Shown here: one piece after another, positions 49,940 through 59,300 of the stretch | Numbering within the stretch: position 1 is the first letter of the stretch | Layout: the number at the start of each line of letters is the position of its first letter | Assembly: GCA_018389105.1 (NCBI GenBank) | Contig: JACATO010000329.1 | Coordinates: 1,281,501-1,345,500, forward strand | Direction of reading: 5' to 3' | Source: Nautilus pompilius | Taxonomy: Eukaryota > Mollusca > Cephalopoda > Nautilida > Nautilidae | Length of the DNA stretch: 64,000 nucleotides | Made by a program: the position numbers and the translations under genes | Notes under the pieces: model-generated | The model's database searches: none | What the model was told of the DNA's origin: nothing | The model's input: only the letters and a program-made list of their open reading frames with translations

Positions 49940-50023
49940 AAATAAAAATCTATCAGGTTATTATTCCCAATTCAGAAAATAAACTTACCCTCTGCTTAAG
50001 TTTGATTTTGATTTTTTAGGCAT
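30409..50023 (-). CDS. BBOF1: Basal body-orientation factor 1 (coiled-coil, CCDC176)
   Basis: Ciliary coiled-coil protein; known members keep basal bodies aligned in multiciliated cells and are found in axonemes and sperm. Exons on the − strand: 50023–49989, 49179–49069, 45627–45504, 44475–44410, 43117–42974, 42214–42134, 40650–40580, 39772–39559, 33010–32739, 31711–31559, 30595–30409. Phases agree throughout; the sum is 1458 nt, 485 residues plus TAA, close to the usual ~530. The start is the ATG of a basic MPKKSKS segment. Recognised blocks: WEARLETSDRIKEEY, ERDTVDVISYLKKQD, LKMVKEFSRKR, QKFFEEK–MKLQQESNQKI, SKTVYKENVRL, VKKLAKKILDQRTEVERFF, YPRVRTFGQLETSTNSI, ISELTWEQKERVLRYLF. Nearly all is predicted helix and coiled coil. 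The C-terminus ends about 40 residues before vertebrate forms, and its stop overlaps a perfect splice donor (AAC|GTAAGT at 30412), so a further terminal exon is likely. Tail to tail with SLC29, head to head with ENTPD. Confidence 0.92.
33082..34046 (+). mobile_element. Internally deleted hAT transposon
   Basis: The terminal repeats CAGAGGCGTAGCAAGGG (left) and CAGAGGTATAGCAATGG (right, reverse complement) match at 14 of 17 positions. They are flanked by CACACAGT (33074–33081) and CACGCAGT (34047–34054), an 8-bp target duplication with one change, diagnostic for hAT. Only the C-terminal part of the transposase is left inside. Confidence 0.82.
33388..33672 (+). pseudogene. hAT transposase C-terminal dimerisation domain (fragment)
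   Basis: An open segment with SIASFERFFSKLKLIMTYLR and LTILSIEKDELSTLNFD matches the hATC block (A-S-x-E-R-x-F-S-x-L-K-L-I-K-x-Y-L-R). The rest of the transposase is missing from this 965-bp element, so it cannot encode an active enzyme. Confidence 0.8.
35768..38914 (+). mobile_element. hAT transposon (3.1 kb) inserted in the Tigger-like MITE
   Basis: The ends CTGGGCCATTGAGA (left) and CAGGACCACTAAGA (right, reverse complement) pair at 10 of 14 positions. A perfect 8-bp duplication CATGAAAC flanks them at 35760–35767 and 38915–38922, the size hAT transposases make. The host MITE continues on both sides, so the order of insertion is clear. AT-rich filler lies at 35.88–36.3 and 38.83–38.9 kb. 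Confidence 0.85.
36520..38826 (+). pseudogene. hAT transposase of the ZMYM1-like type, decayed
   Basis: Reads across several frames and stops as a TTF-type zinc finger region (DWLVWSMKKQALFCFPCHLF, near 36750–36840), a linker with AFRGSSHLIDDF and GLIELLFHWDP (37110–37200), a DUF4371-like part with YYSIMVDATHDSAH (37350–37395), and a C-terminal hATC block SAERSFSKLKLIKNYLRAIM (38635–38700). Early stops (near 36620, 36945 and 37095) and frameshifts make it non-functional. This is the only gene of the hAT element that encloses it. Confidence 0.78.
39221..39242. mobile_element. Tc1-type terminal repeat remnant
   Basis: Just outside the Tigger-like MITE, the reverse complement reads CAGTGGTGGCCAAAAATAAT, the common terminal motif of Tc1-like elements, flanked by TA at 39243–39244. 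The MITE therefore probably inserted near the end of an older Tc1 copy, whose other end is not recognisable. Confidence 0.4.
40062..40206. mobile_element. Palindromic MITE, family A copy 1
   Basis: The right end in reverse complement reads ACTGGGCTAGTTGTTACAA and the left end ATCAGAGCTAGTGTTAGAG. Inner blocks CCTAATTAAACATAAA and CATATGCTTTGA are shared with the copy at 48551. The copy has diverged but the hairpin is visible. It lies in a BBOF1 intron. Confidence 0.65.
40671..40707 (+). repeat. Short (AAT)n/(AGT)n array
   Basis: AATAATAA units grading into AGTAGTAGTAGT, about 20 bases upstream of the BBOF1 exon at 40650 on the − strand, so it sits at that exon's acceptor side. Confidence 0.85.
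40894..40970. mobile_element. Short hairpin MITE, copy 3
   Basis: Left arm ACTAGAGATATTCAAATGAA, right arm in reverse complement AAAAATCATTCAAATGAAAA: the same arm sequence and spacing as the copies at 7.9 and 8.25 kb, here in a BBOF1 intron. Confidence 0.55.
41007..41085 (+). repeat. (AAT)n microsatellite
   Basis: AAT array of 79 bp with one TTAATAA interruption near 41038, in a BBOF1 intron. Confidence 0.95.
43130..43152 (+). repeat. (TA)n tract at a BBOF1 acceptor
   Basis: Alternating TA run 13 bases upstream of the exon starting at 43117 on the − strand, adjacent to its polypyrimidine tract. Confidence 0.85.
48413..48497 (+). repeat. (AAT)n microsatellite
   Basis: AAT array of 85 bp with one AATATAATAA interruption, ending 54 bp before a palindromic MITE. 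Confidence 0.95.
48551..48709. mobile_element. Palindromic MITE, family A copy 2
   Basis: The arms TTGTTACATCACCAGTAATT/TCTAATTAAACATATAGATG and their mirror on the right side pair over about 65 bases, with only a few changes, around a short centre at ATTGTAC. The ends read ACTGGGGCTAG and (reverse complement) ACTATGGTAG. The length, near-perfect foldback and lack of coding sequence mark a MITE. Confidence 0.8.
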
Positions 50024-50440
50024 CCTGAACGAATCTCTACATATTTTTCTCTCTAAAACGGACTAAAATCAAATTTCGGAAACTTTGCGACTTTTTTTTT
50101 TTTTTTTTTCTTTTCTCCCTTTTACCGTCCGCGACCATTTTGACAAATCAGTGTTATCCTTCGCCATGGCGACCGTCGTCTCGGTAACGCGAGAAGAGGG
50201 AGAGATTTTCTCATCTTTAAAAGAAAGAATTAGCGAAGTTATTGATTTGCGACATCTAACAATATTAAGTTTTTTTTTTTTTTTGCAATTTACTTAATTA
50301 TTTGTTTATTTTAAATTTAAAAAAAAAAAATAAATAAATAAAGCCCTGGTGCTGTTTAACAGGGGCGATAACTCGATCGGATCTCTTCAGTGGATTCGAC
50401 GAGAGAAAGAACAACGTGGCGGGATACGGCAGCTGTATTA
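50024..50440. promoter_or_regulatory. Bidirectional promoter region between BBOF1 and ENTPD
   Basis: The BBOF1 start codon (50023, − strand) and the probable ENTPD first exon (donor at 50446, + strand) leave about 0.4 kb for both promoters. CG dinucleotides are visibly commoner here and just downstream (for example 50125–50200 and 50365–50440) than in the surrounding introns, as in a broad CpG-type promoter. Poly-T runs lie at about 50093–50110 and 50270–50284. There is no clear TATA box. The transcription start points are not determined. Confidence 0.55.
50175..50188. promoter_or_regulatory. RFX X-box-like site
   Basis: GTCGTC-TC-GGTAAC has one perfect X-box half (GGTAAC; GTTACC on the other strand) and one imperfect half (4 of 6) with a 2-base spacer, inside the usual 1–3. 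It lies about 150 bp upstream of the BBOF1 ATG, where ciliary X-boxes are commonly found. RFX factors control cilium genes and BBOF1 is one, which raises the prior. The match is still imperfect and could be chance. Confidence 0.35.
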
Positions 50441-50445
50441 AAAAT
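50340..50445 (+). other. Probable non-coding first exon of ENTPD
   Basis: A CG-richer stretch ends in AAAAAT|GTAAGT at 50445/50446, a consensus donor on the + strand. The next matching acceptor just before the ENTPD coding start is TTTTCTTTTCAG at 56372. A 5' UTR exon here, spliced to 56373, is the simplest model. The 5' edge given is arbitrary. There is no transcript evidence. Confidence 0.4.
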
Positions 50446-50625
50446 GTAAGTTCTCTCTCTCTGTGTGTGTGTGTCCATCTCGGCAGCTCTCGTTATTTCC
50501 TAAGTTCATCGGTTTTTTAGTGGGTGAAAAAAAAAAATAATCCAATCCAGTCCTGAAGAGCGAGCGAGCGAGCGAAGTATGCGATGCGATGGCTATTTGG
50601 GCGGTTTTACCTCGGTCTCTCGCTA

Positions 50626-50657
50626 TGGCTGGGCTGGGCTGGGCTGGGCTGGGCTGG
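50626..50657 (+). repeat. (GGGCT)n pentanucleotide array
   Basis: About five GGGCT units, just downstream of the proposed first ENTPD exon in a GC-richer stretch. A (GAGC)n tract lies nearby at about 50560–50576. Confidence 0.85.
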
Positions 50658-50935
50658 CACGAGTAGGAGAACCAGTTCGTGTGTCGGTTGTTGGAAATCC
50701 TCGGCCAGACCCCGGGTTGCTTTCTTTCCCCCCAGATATTTCTAAATCTGGTTGCGCTGGAAAATGCTAATTTTCAGCGTCCTCATCTCTCCCCCCCTCC
50801 CCTCAACCAAAAAAACTCGCTCAAAGGAATGCAGGTATTTTATGCTGCCCTTTCCTTGTCATTCATCTTTCCGATAAATTCCTCATCACCACGCACAAGG
50901 GCGCGAATCTGAGGTCCATTCTAACACACCTGCTT

Positions 50936-52234
50936 TTAATCTTCTCGAAGGACAAAAGCAGGGAATGCAGAGACTATGTGTCGAAAACATTCACCATCGG
51001 TATTCAGTGCTCTCGTGAGCCGCTTCATCAAGCCCAGCTTGATTATGGAGGGGTGGGGGGGGTGGGGAAACAATCCCATCTCGACTGACGATTGGATCAC
51101 TAACAATATATTTGGCATGCCTGCTTCCACAGTCTCACGGATGGGCCGCTGCTGCCACTCCTCCTGGATCCAGCGTTTCTCTCGAGCTCGGCTGTCCCAC
51201 ATGTGCAGAGATAGCAAGGATACTTTGTGAAACCTTTCTGTTGACCGAGGAGGAGGAGGAAAATGGCCATTTCCAAGTCTACACAAATGATCCAGTTGTG
51301 TTCATGATATTTTAAGATGGTCAATAACCGTTTTTATGTCATCATATTCTTCTCGTAAATGCACTGAGTGACCAACCGGGACGCGGGACAGCCCCCATAA
51401 GCATCGCCATTGTGCAGGAGAACACACGTCAGGAGGCTGCGCTTAGAGCTCTCCAGAAATAGCCGCCACTCAGTTGGATTGTAAGATGGAATGCCTAACA
51501 CCTGGAGAGGACCTGGAATATCGTGGCAGAAAACAAAATGTTTCTCTTCTGAAAAATAAGACACCTGGTCCCGCTTTCGGAAATAGGAAACTTTCGCAGT
51601 TTGGTCAAGTAGATGTTTTTTCTTGCAGCCTGGATGCTAGCACTGTAGCTGCATTCTTGGAGAGCCCCAGATCACGTACTAAATCATTCAGTTCTGGTTG
51701 GTTAAACTGTTGACTATTCGGTATAAGAGGGGTCTTTGAATTCTGAACTTATTTCTTGAACTTCGTTATCATTGTTGTGATGTTGTTCGCTTCTTTCATC
51801 TTCGGATGAGGTTAACCCATGAAAAGCTGGAATTGGGAGTGTATCAGAGTGCATAATAGGTCTAATTGCTGATGGAATATTAGGATAAGAGATTTTAATG
51901 CCTGTTTTTCATGCCAATACCCTTTGTCTTGACCAGACAAAAATAACAGTCAGTTGTGTGATCCCTGGGCTCTCGCCACACCATAGGAACTCCAAAAGAC
52001 AGACCCTTCTGTTTTCCTTTTGTCCAGTCACGAAGCCTTTCCTCAGATATGACACACAACATGAGGGGCCCATTTTTTGTCTTGGTCGCCAAGGGGAATT
52101 CCAAACTAGGCTTTATAAGTTTGTCTCACAAACAGTGTTATATTATGCCTTTGACGAATAAGTGTGAAGGAGCCACAGACGTAGCAGAAGCCATCAGGAT
52201 TATTCACACATCGACGTTTGCTTGAAGAATCCAT
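50936..52234 (-). pseudogene. Decayed gene of an unnamed transposon-associated protein family
   Basis: The ATG at 52234 begins MDSSSKRRCVNNPDGFCYVC, a Cys-x2-Cys start, followed by CHI-C, RLRDWTKGKQKGLSFGVPMV and DCYFC (52104–51895), so the N-terminal ~100 residues look like a treble-clef or zinc-ribbon domain. Further on come the blocks LVRDLGLSKNAATVLASRL and EKHFVFCHDIPG (51690–51520), EWRLFLESSKRSL and CVLLHNGDAYGG, then LKYHEHNWIICVDLEM, LLGQQKGFTKYPCYLC, HIKLGLMK-like and LNTDGECFRHIVSAFP (51320–50970). Several stops and frame changes show decay. I recall intact relatives as multi-copy uncharacterised proteins in many invertebrates. I do not know a family name or activity. Sits in an ENTPD intron, antisense to it. 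Confidence 0.62.
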
Positions 52235-53079
52235 GATTAGAAGCAATGATTAGATCTGAAACATAAACACAATTGTCAATTTTAAGTATGATATATCTCG
52301 ACAGGTAAAAAACGTATATCTTAAAATTGCAAGAAAACAAGAACATATAGAGCAAAACTAATTTCAAATTTGAAATCAGCACCAAAAATTAAACTAGAAA
52401 CAGTGAAAAAAATCTCATGCACCAAAAAAAAAAGAAAAAAATTGTTGCTCAGTGTTATCTGCCTGAAGGCGAAAGGAATTCTTTCGATTCGATTACCTAC
52501 TGCTGGTGTTTTTTTGAAACCCTGGGTTAAAATATAAGATAAATAAATAAATACATGAATAAATAAAAATAAAAACCCGAAAATAATGTTTTTTAATGTA
52601 GAATGGCGGGTGCGTCGAAAGGGTGGGGTTGCCGGTTTGGTTTTTCTTCTAGGGGTGGGGGGATCATATCGACTTGAAACGGTCTACAGGTATTCATTTG
52701 TCACTGTCATTACATTTTAAAAAATCCTAGCATTGCATGGTTCAGAATAGGGGAAACTCTAACTCCTTCCCTATCAAGTTTTTACCAAACTTTTCAATAT
52801 TTTTACACTTTTTATTAGCAGAAATAAACCAACCGCTACTAACATTAAACCTAGTTTTTATTCATCTTTAATCTCTGCGTTTTGCCATATTTCAGTAACA
52901 ATTCTTCGCAGAATGGTAAACGTCAGAGTATTTCATGTCGCAGAGAGGCGTATTGCAGTGCTAACACAACACTCGAGTATTATTATGATGAGACCCTTGT
53001 CTTCCTGTGTATTTCTTCTTAGCAGTTGGAGGATATTTTTCCCTGACATGTATTTTGAATCCACCAATTAGTCTCAACT

Positions 53080-54690
53080 GGGTCCTTGATTAGGACTCTT
53101 CCTGTGGGGTCGAAAGGTGGGATTTTCTTCATCAGAGCCTGAATCAGATTCTGTCTGAATTATCATGAACCCTTGAACACAGCTCTTTCACCATTTTCAG
53201 TCTAAATTTATAGAGTTTTTGGTTTATTACTGTCATTGTACATGGCCAATTTCACAAGGTAGAAAAATTTCTCTGGCCATTTTACAGTTTTTCTGACTAC
53301 AGACTAGTACAAAACCCTTTTATTTATCATGTCGATTCCTGTCAAGAACTGATTGTATTCCATTACACATGTTGGTTTATTGAATTCAGCAAAACCACCA
53401 CCTCTCTCCTAACTCTCACTCTGCACATCTCAGCATTGTTTACTACTGATGGACCTGACAGTGATAGTGATAGCATGGCAGGACAATAGGACTTTCTCAG
53501 TGTCACAAGAAATTGTCTCCCACTTATTCAAGTGGTGATTTGTCCCAGCATTCCTTATCTTGGGCAGTTACCTGTAATTCTTTTGGAGTGTTCCACATGC
53601 ATTAGCATTAAAGAGAGCCTCACTAAGCCTGACTGAATTATAAAAGTTGTCCATGTATAGAGAATAATATTTCCCAATAGCCTGTCACAGAAATGGAAAA
53701 CAATCTCTTGGAGTGTCCTTGCCACCCTGTCATATATGAGAGTATTCAAACAGTAAGAATTCTCAGTCTGTTAGTATGTGTCCTTTGATTCCATATTTTA
53801 TTGGTTTTGTGGATTAGATTAGCTTTCAAATTCTATATCTTTCCATTCCAACATCCCCTCATCTATGGAAATGTGAGGATGAGGGGTTTTATTATCCTTG
53901 AATTTTTCCACTAGGCTGTCACAGAGAGGACAGACTTTACAAAGTCTATCATGGCAGTTGTCTGGCCATGTGGTGGTGTCATTGAAGTGTAAAGAATTTA
54001 TGATATCTGGAATCTGTTCCTGCTTATATTGTTTCCAAAGTAGAGTCAGTAGAGCTTCATCATTTGACCAGTATTGAGAAAGTTCTGGCTTCCTTATATG
54101 GTCTATTAGTAACACCAGTCTGAAACAGATTCTCATTCTAGTACTGTTGCATCCTTCCATCTCCTAGACCTTGAATGAGGGGAGAGTGGTCTAGGGAGGT
54201 TAGCAAAATATTGCTTAGCATAGAGGTTAGTATGAGTAATTATGTATTTGAATAGAACACCAGTAAAAAAATAACTGAAAATGTCTCGAGACTGTCACCG
54301 ACATTCTGAGCATTACCCATTGGACCAGGATTTGCTGCTGCACAAGGGGTAATATTTGGGCCACTAGGACCCCAGTTCTAACCATTTTGGATTGGATTAA
54401 CTTGACCACCACATTGTTGCTGCAGTTGTCTGGCATTGTGCCCATTAGACCTATGACTATATTGTCACTATTACTGACATTCATTTGAATCAACATCTCT
54501 ATGACAATCACTATAACTGTTCAAACTATTTTCCCATCATGTGGATCAGTCTATATTCTTGACATCGTCGCCACTGCCAAATAAATTATTCTCACTGTCT
54601 GATTCAGTGATAGTTTTGGCAACTTGTGCAGAAAATTTATCTCTTCTCATGAGCGTCGTCACTATTTTTGAACCAGGAAATGACATGTCC
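53080..54690 (-). pseudogene. piggyBac (PGBD-like) transposase, decayed
   Basis: On the − strand: an acidic N-terminal part with VAKTITESDSENN (near 54620), TNLYAKQYF (54230–54200), RICFRLVLLIDHIRKPELSQ and YWSNDEALLT (54130–54040), SLHFNDTTTWPDN (53990–53950) and HISIDEGMLEWK with a catalytic Asp (53870–53835), NTLIYDRVARTL (53745–53715), YTWTTF where intact members have a YMDNFYNS-type segment (53670–53655), and VVRKTVKWPEKFFYLVKLAM near 53300–53240. Frames shift at about 54.2, 53.8 and 53.5 kb. One conserved acidic residue is replaced (DNF to TTF), consistent with an inactive copy. The TTAA-flanked termini were not identified. Confidence 0.75.
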
Positions 54691-56372
54691 ATTAACAGAT
54701 TCGCTCTATTGACAGATGATTCAGAAGGAATACCCCAATCACAAAATATAAAGAGATGCCAAAAATGATCAGCTTTAAAGCATTTTATAAAAGTTTAAAA
54801 GTGGAAATAAAAAAAATTGTAGTAGTTTATGCAACATTACAGTTGTTTGGCAAAGGGGCCACCAAAAATTGCCTAAGAGTTTATTAATATTTACTAAAAT
54901 CTCAAACTGATTGCTGTAAAAGCCCTGCTGAACTGATCTGCAAACTGAGTACTCCCTACGAGTTCTCATAGAACTCTTGCTAACTTTGGCCGAAGACTGA
55001 CTGTTCCCCACACTAGTGAGGCCAAGCTGGACAGCTGTATATTCTTATCATACTGCCTTCTCTTCCCTCATCATCTCTTTAGCTACACAGACTGGGTGAC
55101 AGGCCCTGCCAGTCATTGACACCAGAGCTGGGCTGCATCCTGATTGACCTGTTACCAGCATAGAGATAACACCAGGGAAACACAGAAAATGAAAATACAT
55201 TGAGAGATGTGTAAATATGCGCATTTCAGTTGTTTACATGGGTCTCAAATAGTTAAACCTGTATTGTTTCTATTAGAATACACTAGAAATAACATCACAT
55301 CTACTCTCTCCCATTACAAATTTCAAAGTAAAATTTAAATGTCATATACATTCTAAAGTATGGTGCTCAAATATAATTGGCAAAATTCTGATCCAGATCT
55401 GTTTATTTCAGAAATCAATAATCTGTGAGATCAGCTGGTAGTCTTAACTTAAGAGGTGTATGTGCAGCTGCTGTAACATTACAAATAGTGATCTTTTTGG
55501 TGGAGGGACTATTGAGACCATTTACATTTTTATACAGTTCTTCTGCTCAATGGGAAATTTTAATGATCATTTGAAAATATTACTGAAGTGGATGGGTGTG
55601 TGTCCAGAAAAATTCAGGGGAGATTTGATTAATGATTCTCTTCACAAGTCTACCCCAGCCAATCGGGGGGGGGGGGGAATTAATGGGTCTTTTGTCTCCA
55701 ACTCTACCCCATTACACTCTGCCATAACACAAACCGCAGCAGTGTTGGAAGAAATGGGGATGGCTTTTTAGTAGGTGGGCATGCAGGGCAAACCTGCAGC
55801 CAAATCAGGAACTGGTCGTGTTTTTGATTGGTTGAGTTCTTTGTTTGGCTCTATTAGATAGTTTTTTTTTGTCCACTTTGTTCAGTTCTGGTTTAGAGTT
55901 GTGGGGGAGAGCTGTTCGCAGTTCAGATTTGTTTGACTCCCTGGTTAAAGCTCTGCTAACGCTGGAGTAACTTGTTCACAAGTATGATTCTGGTGCTCTT
56001 ATTTCCTTCTGAAAGTCCCAACCAGAAACTGTGCAGAAGACATGTGGCCAACTTCTGTGCTGCTCCTGACTTGCAAAACTGAAACCAGTTTTCCTTTCTC
56101 TAGTGGATTTCTTGCACTGACTATGGTGTACAGATTAGAGATGTATAGATGCTGAATGGTAATAAGTGGGGGAAAAAATAAAGTAGCTGAACACACCAGT
56201 TTAGTGGAGGTTATCGGGAGCCACTTAATGGAAAGAGATCATCCGTAATTCTAGGGTTAAAATGTGTTAAGTGGGTTTTTTTGCATTCTCCAGACAGGAA
56301 TGTGATTTTCCCTACTTGCAGTTAATGCTGCAATTTTGAAGTTAAGATTATGATTGTTTGTTTTCTTTTCAG

Positions 56373-59300
56373 AAAAATAGAGCACAGCAGCAGCAGCCGC
56401 CACTGTAAGTGACTGTTGAAGGTGGAATCTTTCTTTTGGTTATGGCGAGCTCATCACTATGAATCAGTACTTTCGTACAGTAAGAGTTAAGCCTATCAGT
56501 ATGTTTGATGTCAGAGGCAGAATCATTATTTTCCTTATCATTGTGATCACCACCGTCTTTGTGATCATTGTTTCTAGCCACAATTGGTCGATCCCATTTG
56601 CAAGTGGATTCTACAAAGCAGCATCAATATTCAACCAAGATTTCCATTTCAGTGGAATTAGTACCATCAGTTCTTCCAATGACACAGCTGCAGATAATGT
56701 TTACGGCATAATGTTCGATGCTGGGAGCACGGGCTCCAGAATTCATATCTTTCAGTTTCAATTTCCTAAGCCAGGTAAGTTCTTTGTTCTATAATGAATG
56801 GCCCCCAGTTGCCAGTTGGTAATTCTAGAAGGATATCACTTGACAAGAAGATAGAAGGTTCCTGTTCTGTTGATTCTGTTTCTGAACATGTCCTGTGTCT
56901 TTCAGCTGTGATTCCTGAGAAGAAGCTGAATAAACTGTACCACAGCTGCAAAAGTATTCAAACATAAATACAAAGTAATCAGTTTACATATGTATAACAA
57001 GCATTCTCTCCTCTCTTTTAGTGCAATTTCTAGCCATAATGTAAGATTATATAGCTCACTGGTGTTCTGGTCTAAATTTAGTGAAAAAGAAAACTAAATG
57101 ATACATGAAACTTGCAGCATAAAATTGCACGAACCAGTATGCATGCTCGCACACACTTTCTATGTATGCAGACACTTTGAAATTGCATTTAGCAAAGTTT
57201 TTTAATATTTAAATTAAAGATGACTTATTAGAATTATTAAGTGCTTGTCTGTCTGGAATGGATTGAATAATCATGCCTTGTCTTGGAGTTTATAGAATCT
57301 TATCAAATTGACAGCTAACTTCTACATTCTTCACTATTTTAGCAGTGATGGCATAGTTTTGGTTTTTAAGTATTTTAATATTGTTTTTAAAAAAACTGAA
57401 ATTTATTATCTGATGCCTTCCATAGAGCTCTTTCCATTAATGGATGATAAAATGTTATAAAACCAAACTTAGCTGATGCTGTATATTAATAAGACTACAA
57501 ATTCAATATTTATGGCAATTTTTTTTTTGTCATAGCTAAAATATCAACAAAAAGAAGTGATTTATTAGACTGATAAAGATGAGCTGATTATCCTTTATTA
57601 TGGATGATGCAAGTATAAGTTTATATTGATTGTTTTAGCTGTGAACCAAACATGATTTAAAATATGAAAATATCCAGTTTGCTGTAGAATTATTATTCAT
57701 TTGTTTAATTATCACTGAGAAAATGTTTTTCTGGACATGCAATTGCTATTGTCTTCAACAGCAGACATTTGAAGTGGTTGTGTTGCCATTCCTACACCTT
57801 CTGGGACTTGGCACTTCTGTCTTCAGTAGGAAATGGGGGGTGGGGTGGCAGGGAGTGCCTTCTATAACTTCTGTGGGAGGGAACCTGTGCTGATGAACTG
57901 CTACAAAAGATTTAAGAAAAAACTATGCTATGGAAGGTTTGCCAAACCAAGTTTTTCCCAATGGGAGCTCTGCAGTTAATGGCATGAACTCAGTTATGAA
58001 GAAAGACAACAGTGGCTTTGGTTGCCTAGTCTGGTCTGCAGATGTTTTTGCGGAGGAGATAACTAGAATTTCTAATACTTATTTTTGGGGAAAATGCATA
58101 ATGGGAGTTCTTTGATTGGGGAGTCACATGTATAAGAAGATAAGCATTCTGGACTGAACATCAGAAAATGAATTTTTAAAATTGTATTTGCCAAACAAGG
58201 TAACAGGCAGAAACTGTTAACGTTATTTTTGTAAATAGATTAGACACACTTTTATAAGATTTCAATAAAATCAACATACCATATATTTGACTTCTTTGGA
58301 GATTCTGGTCACTGATTTTAGGCTTTCCATGATTGGCTTAAAATAAAGATTTTGTTAATTAAGTTAGCTAGAACCAAAATCTGCTTTCCTGATTTTAGAT
58401 TAACCCTTTATCCTGTTCTTTCTGAAGCATTGAAGTTTCCCTCACTTTAGGTACACATTGCTGGCTGACTTTGTTTGTTTTTAGTCTGGTAAATGCACTC
58501 TTGGTTAATCCATTTCATTTGTTTCTACTCAGAAAGTTTTCCATAAGTACAGATTACAGGATCAGTAAATGTCTACATAATTGTAGAGAAACATCTTTTA
58601 AAATAAAAGATAAGGAATAAGCAAGTTAGAGAAAATATGGGTTCATTATTTCAACATGAAAGTGTGGGTGAAAGGAACGAAAACTCCAGGACAGCTGAGC
58701 CCAAGAATTTTGCCAGATAATTTCTCTTGCTGAGTTGCACTCTTAGCAGGTTGAATGAGTTGATCAGATTGGGTGGTGATAATCATTAAAGATTTTTGTT
58801 GAACAAACTTTTAGGAGCACCTCTCCAGCTGGTGAAAGAAATTTTTAAACAGACGAAGCCTGGCCTGTCCGCATACGTCGCTTCACCACTTCAGGTAAGA
58901 CCACTGGGCTTATGGGTGATATGTTTCCTTCTTGGGAAATCTAAAAGTAGATGTCCACTTTGGTAAGATCGTCCTTGCTTGTTGTTCAACTTAGCTACAA
59001 TCCATATTGAGTCCATGCCTTTCGAAGCTGCATTCTAGGAACTAAGGTTTTCATGGAGGTGTTTTTGAATGAATTAGTTCATTTTCAGATGAGGGTTGTT
59101 AATTTAGTTAGCTATTTGATTATTGTTTTATTTATTGAGATGGTGAATACAGTGGACTTACCAGACTAAATCAGAACCAAGATGAAATTCTCTACTGGCT
59201 AAATTATATCATCATGTATGATTTTTCATTTAGAATTTTTGAAATATATGCACAAAATGTATTTTGTTTTTAATTTTTCATTGTCTGAATCTGCTGTCTA

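Larger units (their letters stand above)
50446..56372 (+). other. First ENTPD intron with two decayed transposon genes
   Basis: The 5.9-kb stretch between the proposed first exon and the leader exon at 56373 holds two transposase-type pseudogenes, both on the − strand (50.93–52.23 and 53.08–54.69 kb). The rest (52.3–53.0 and 54.8–56.3 kb) shows no coding similarity. Confidence 0.5.

Noticed and set aside
50166..50297. ORF starting MATVVSVTREEGE on the + strand with a good start context
   Set aside because: It has 43 codons, no recognisable family and ends in a poly-T-encoded Phe run. It lies in the bidirectional promoter and more likely is chance; at most an upstream ORF of an alternative ENTPD leader.
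53555..53749. Separate small gene on the − strand
   Set aside because: It continues the piggyBac transposase remnant after a frame change.
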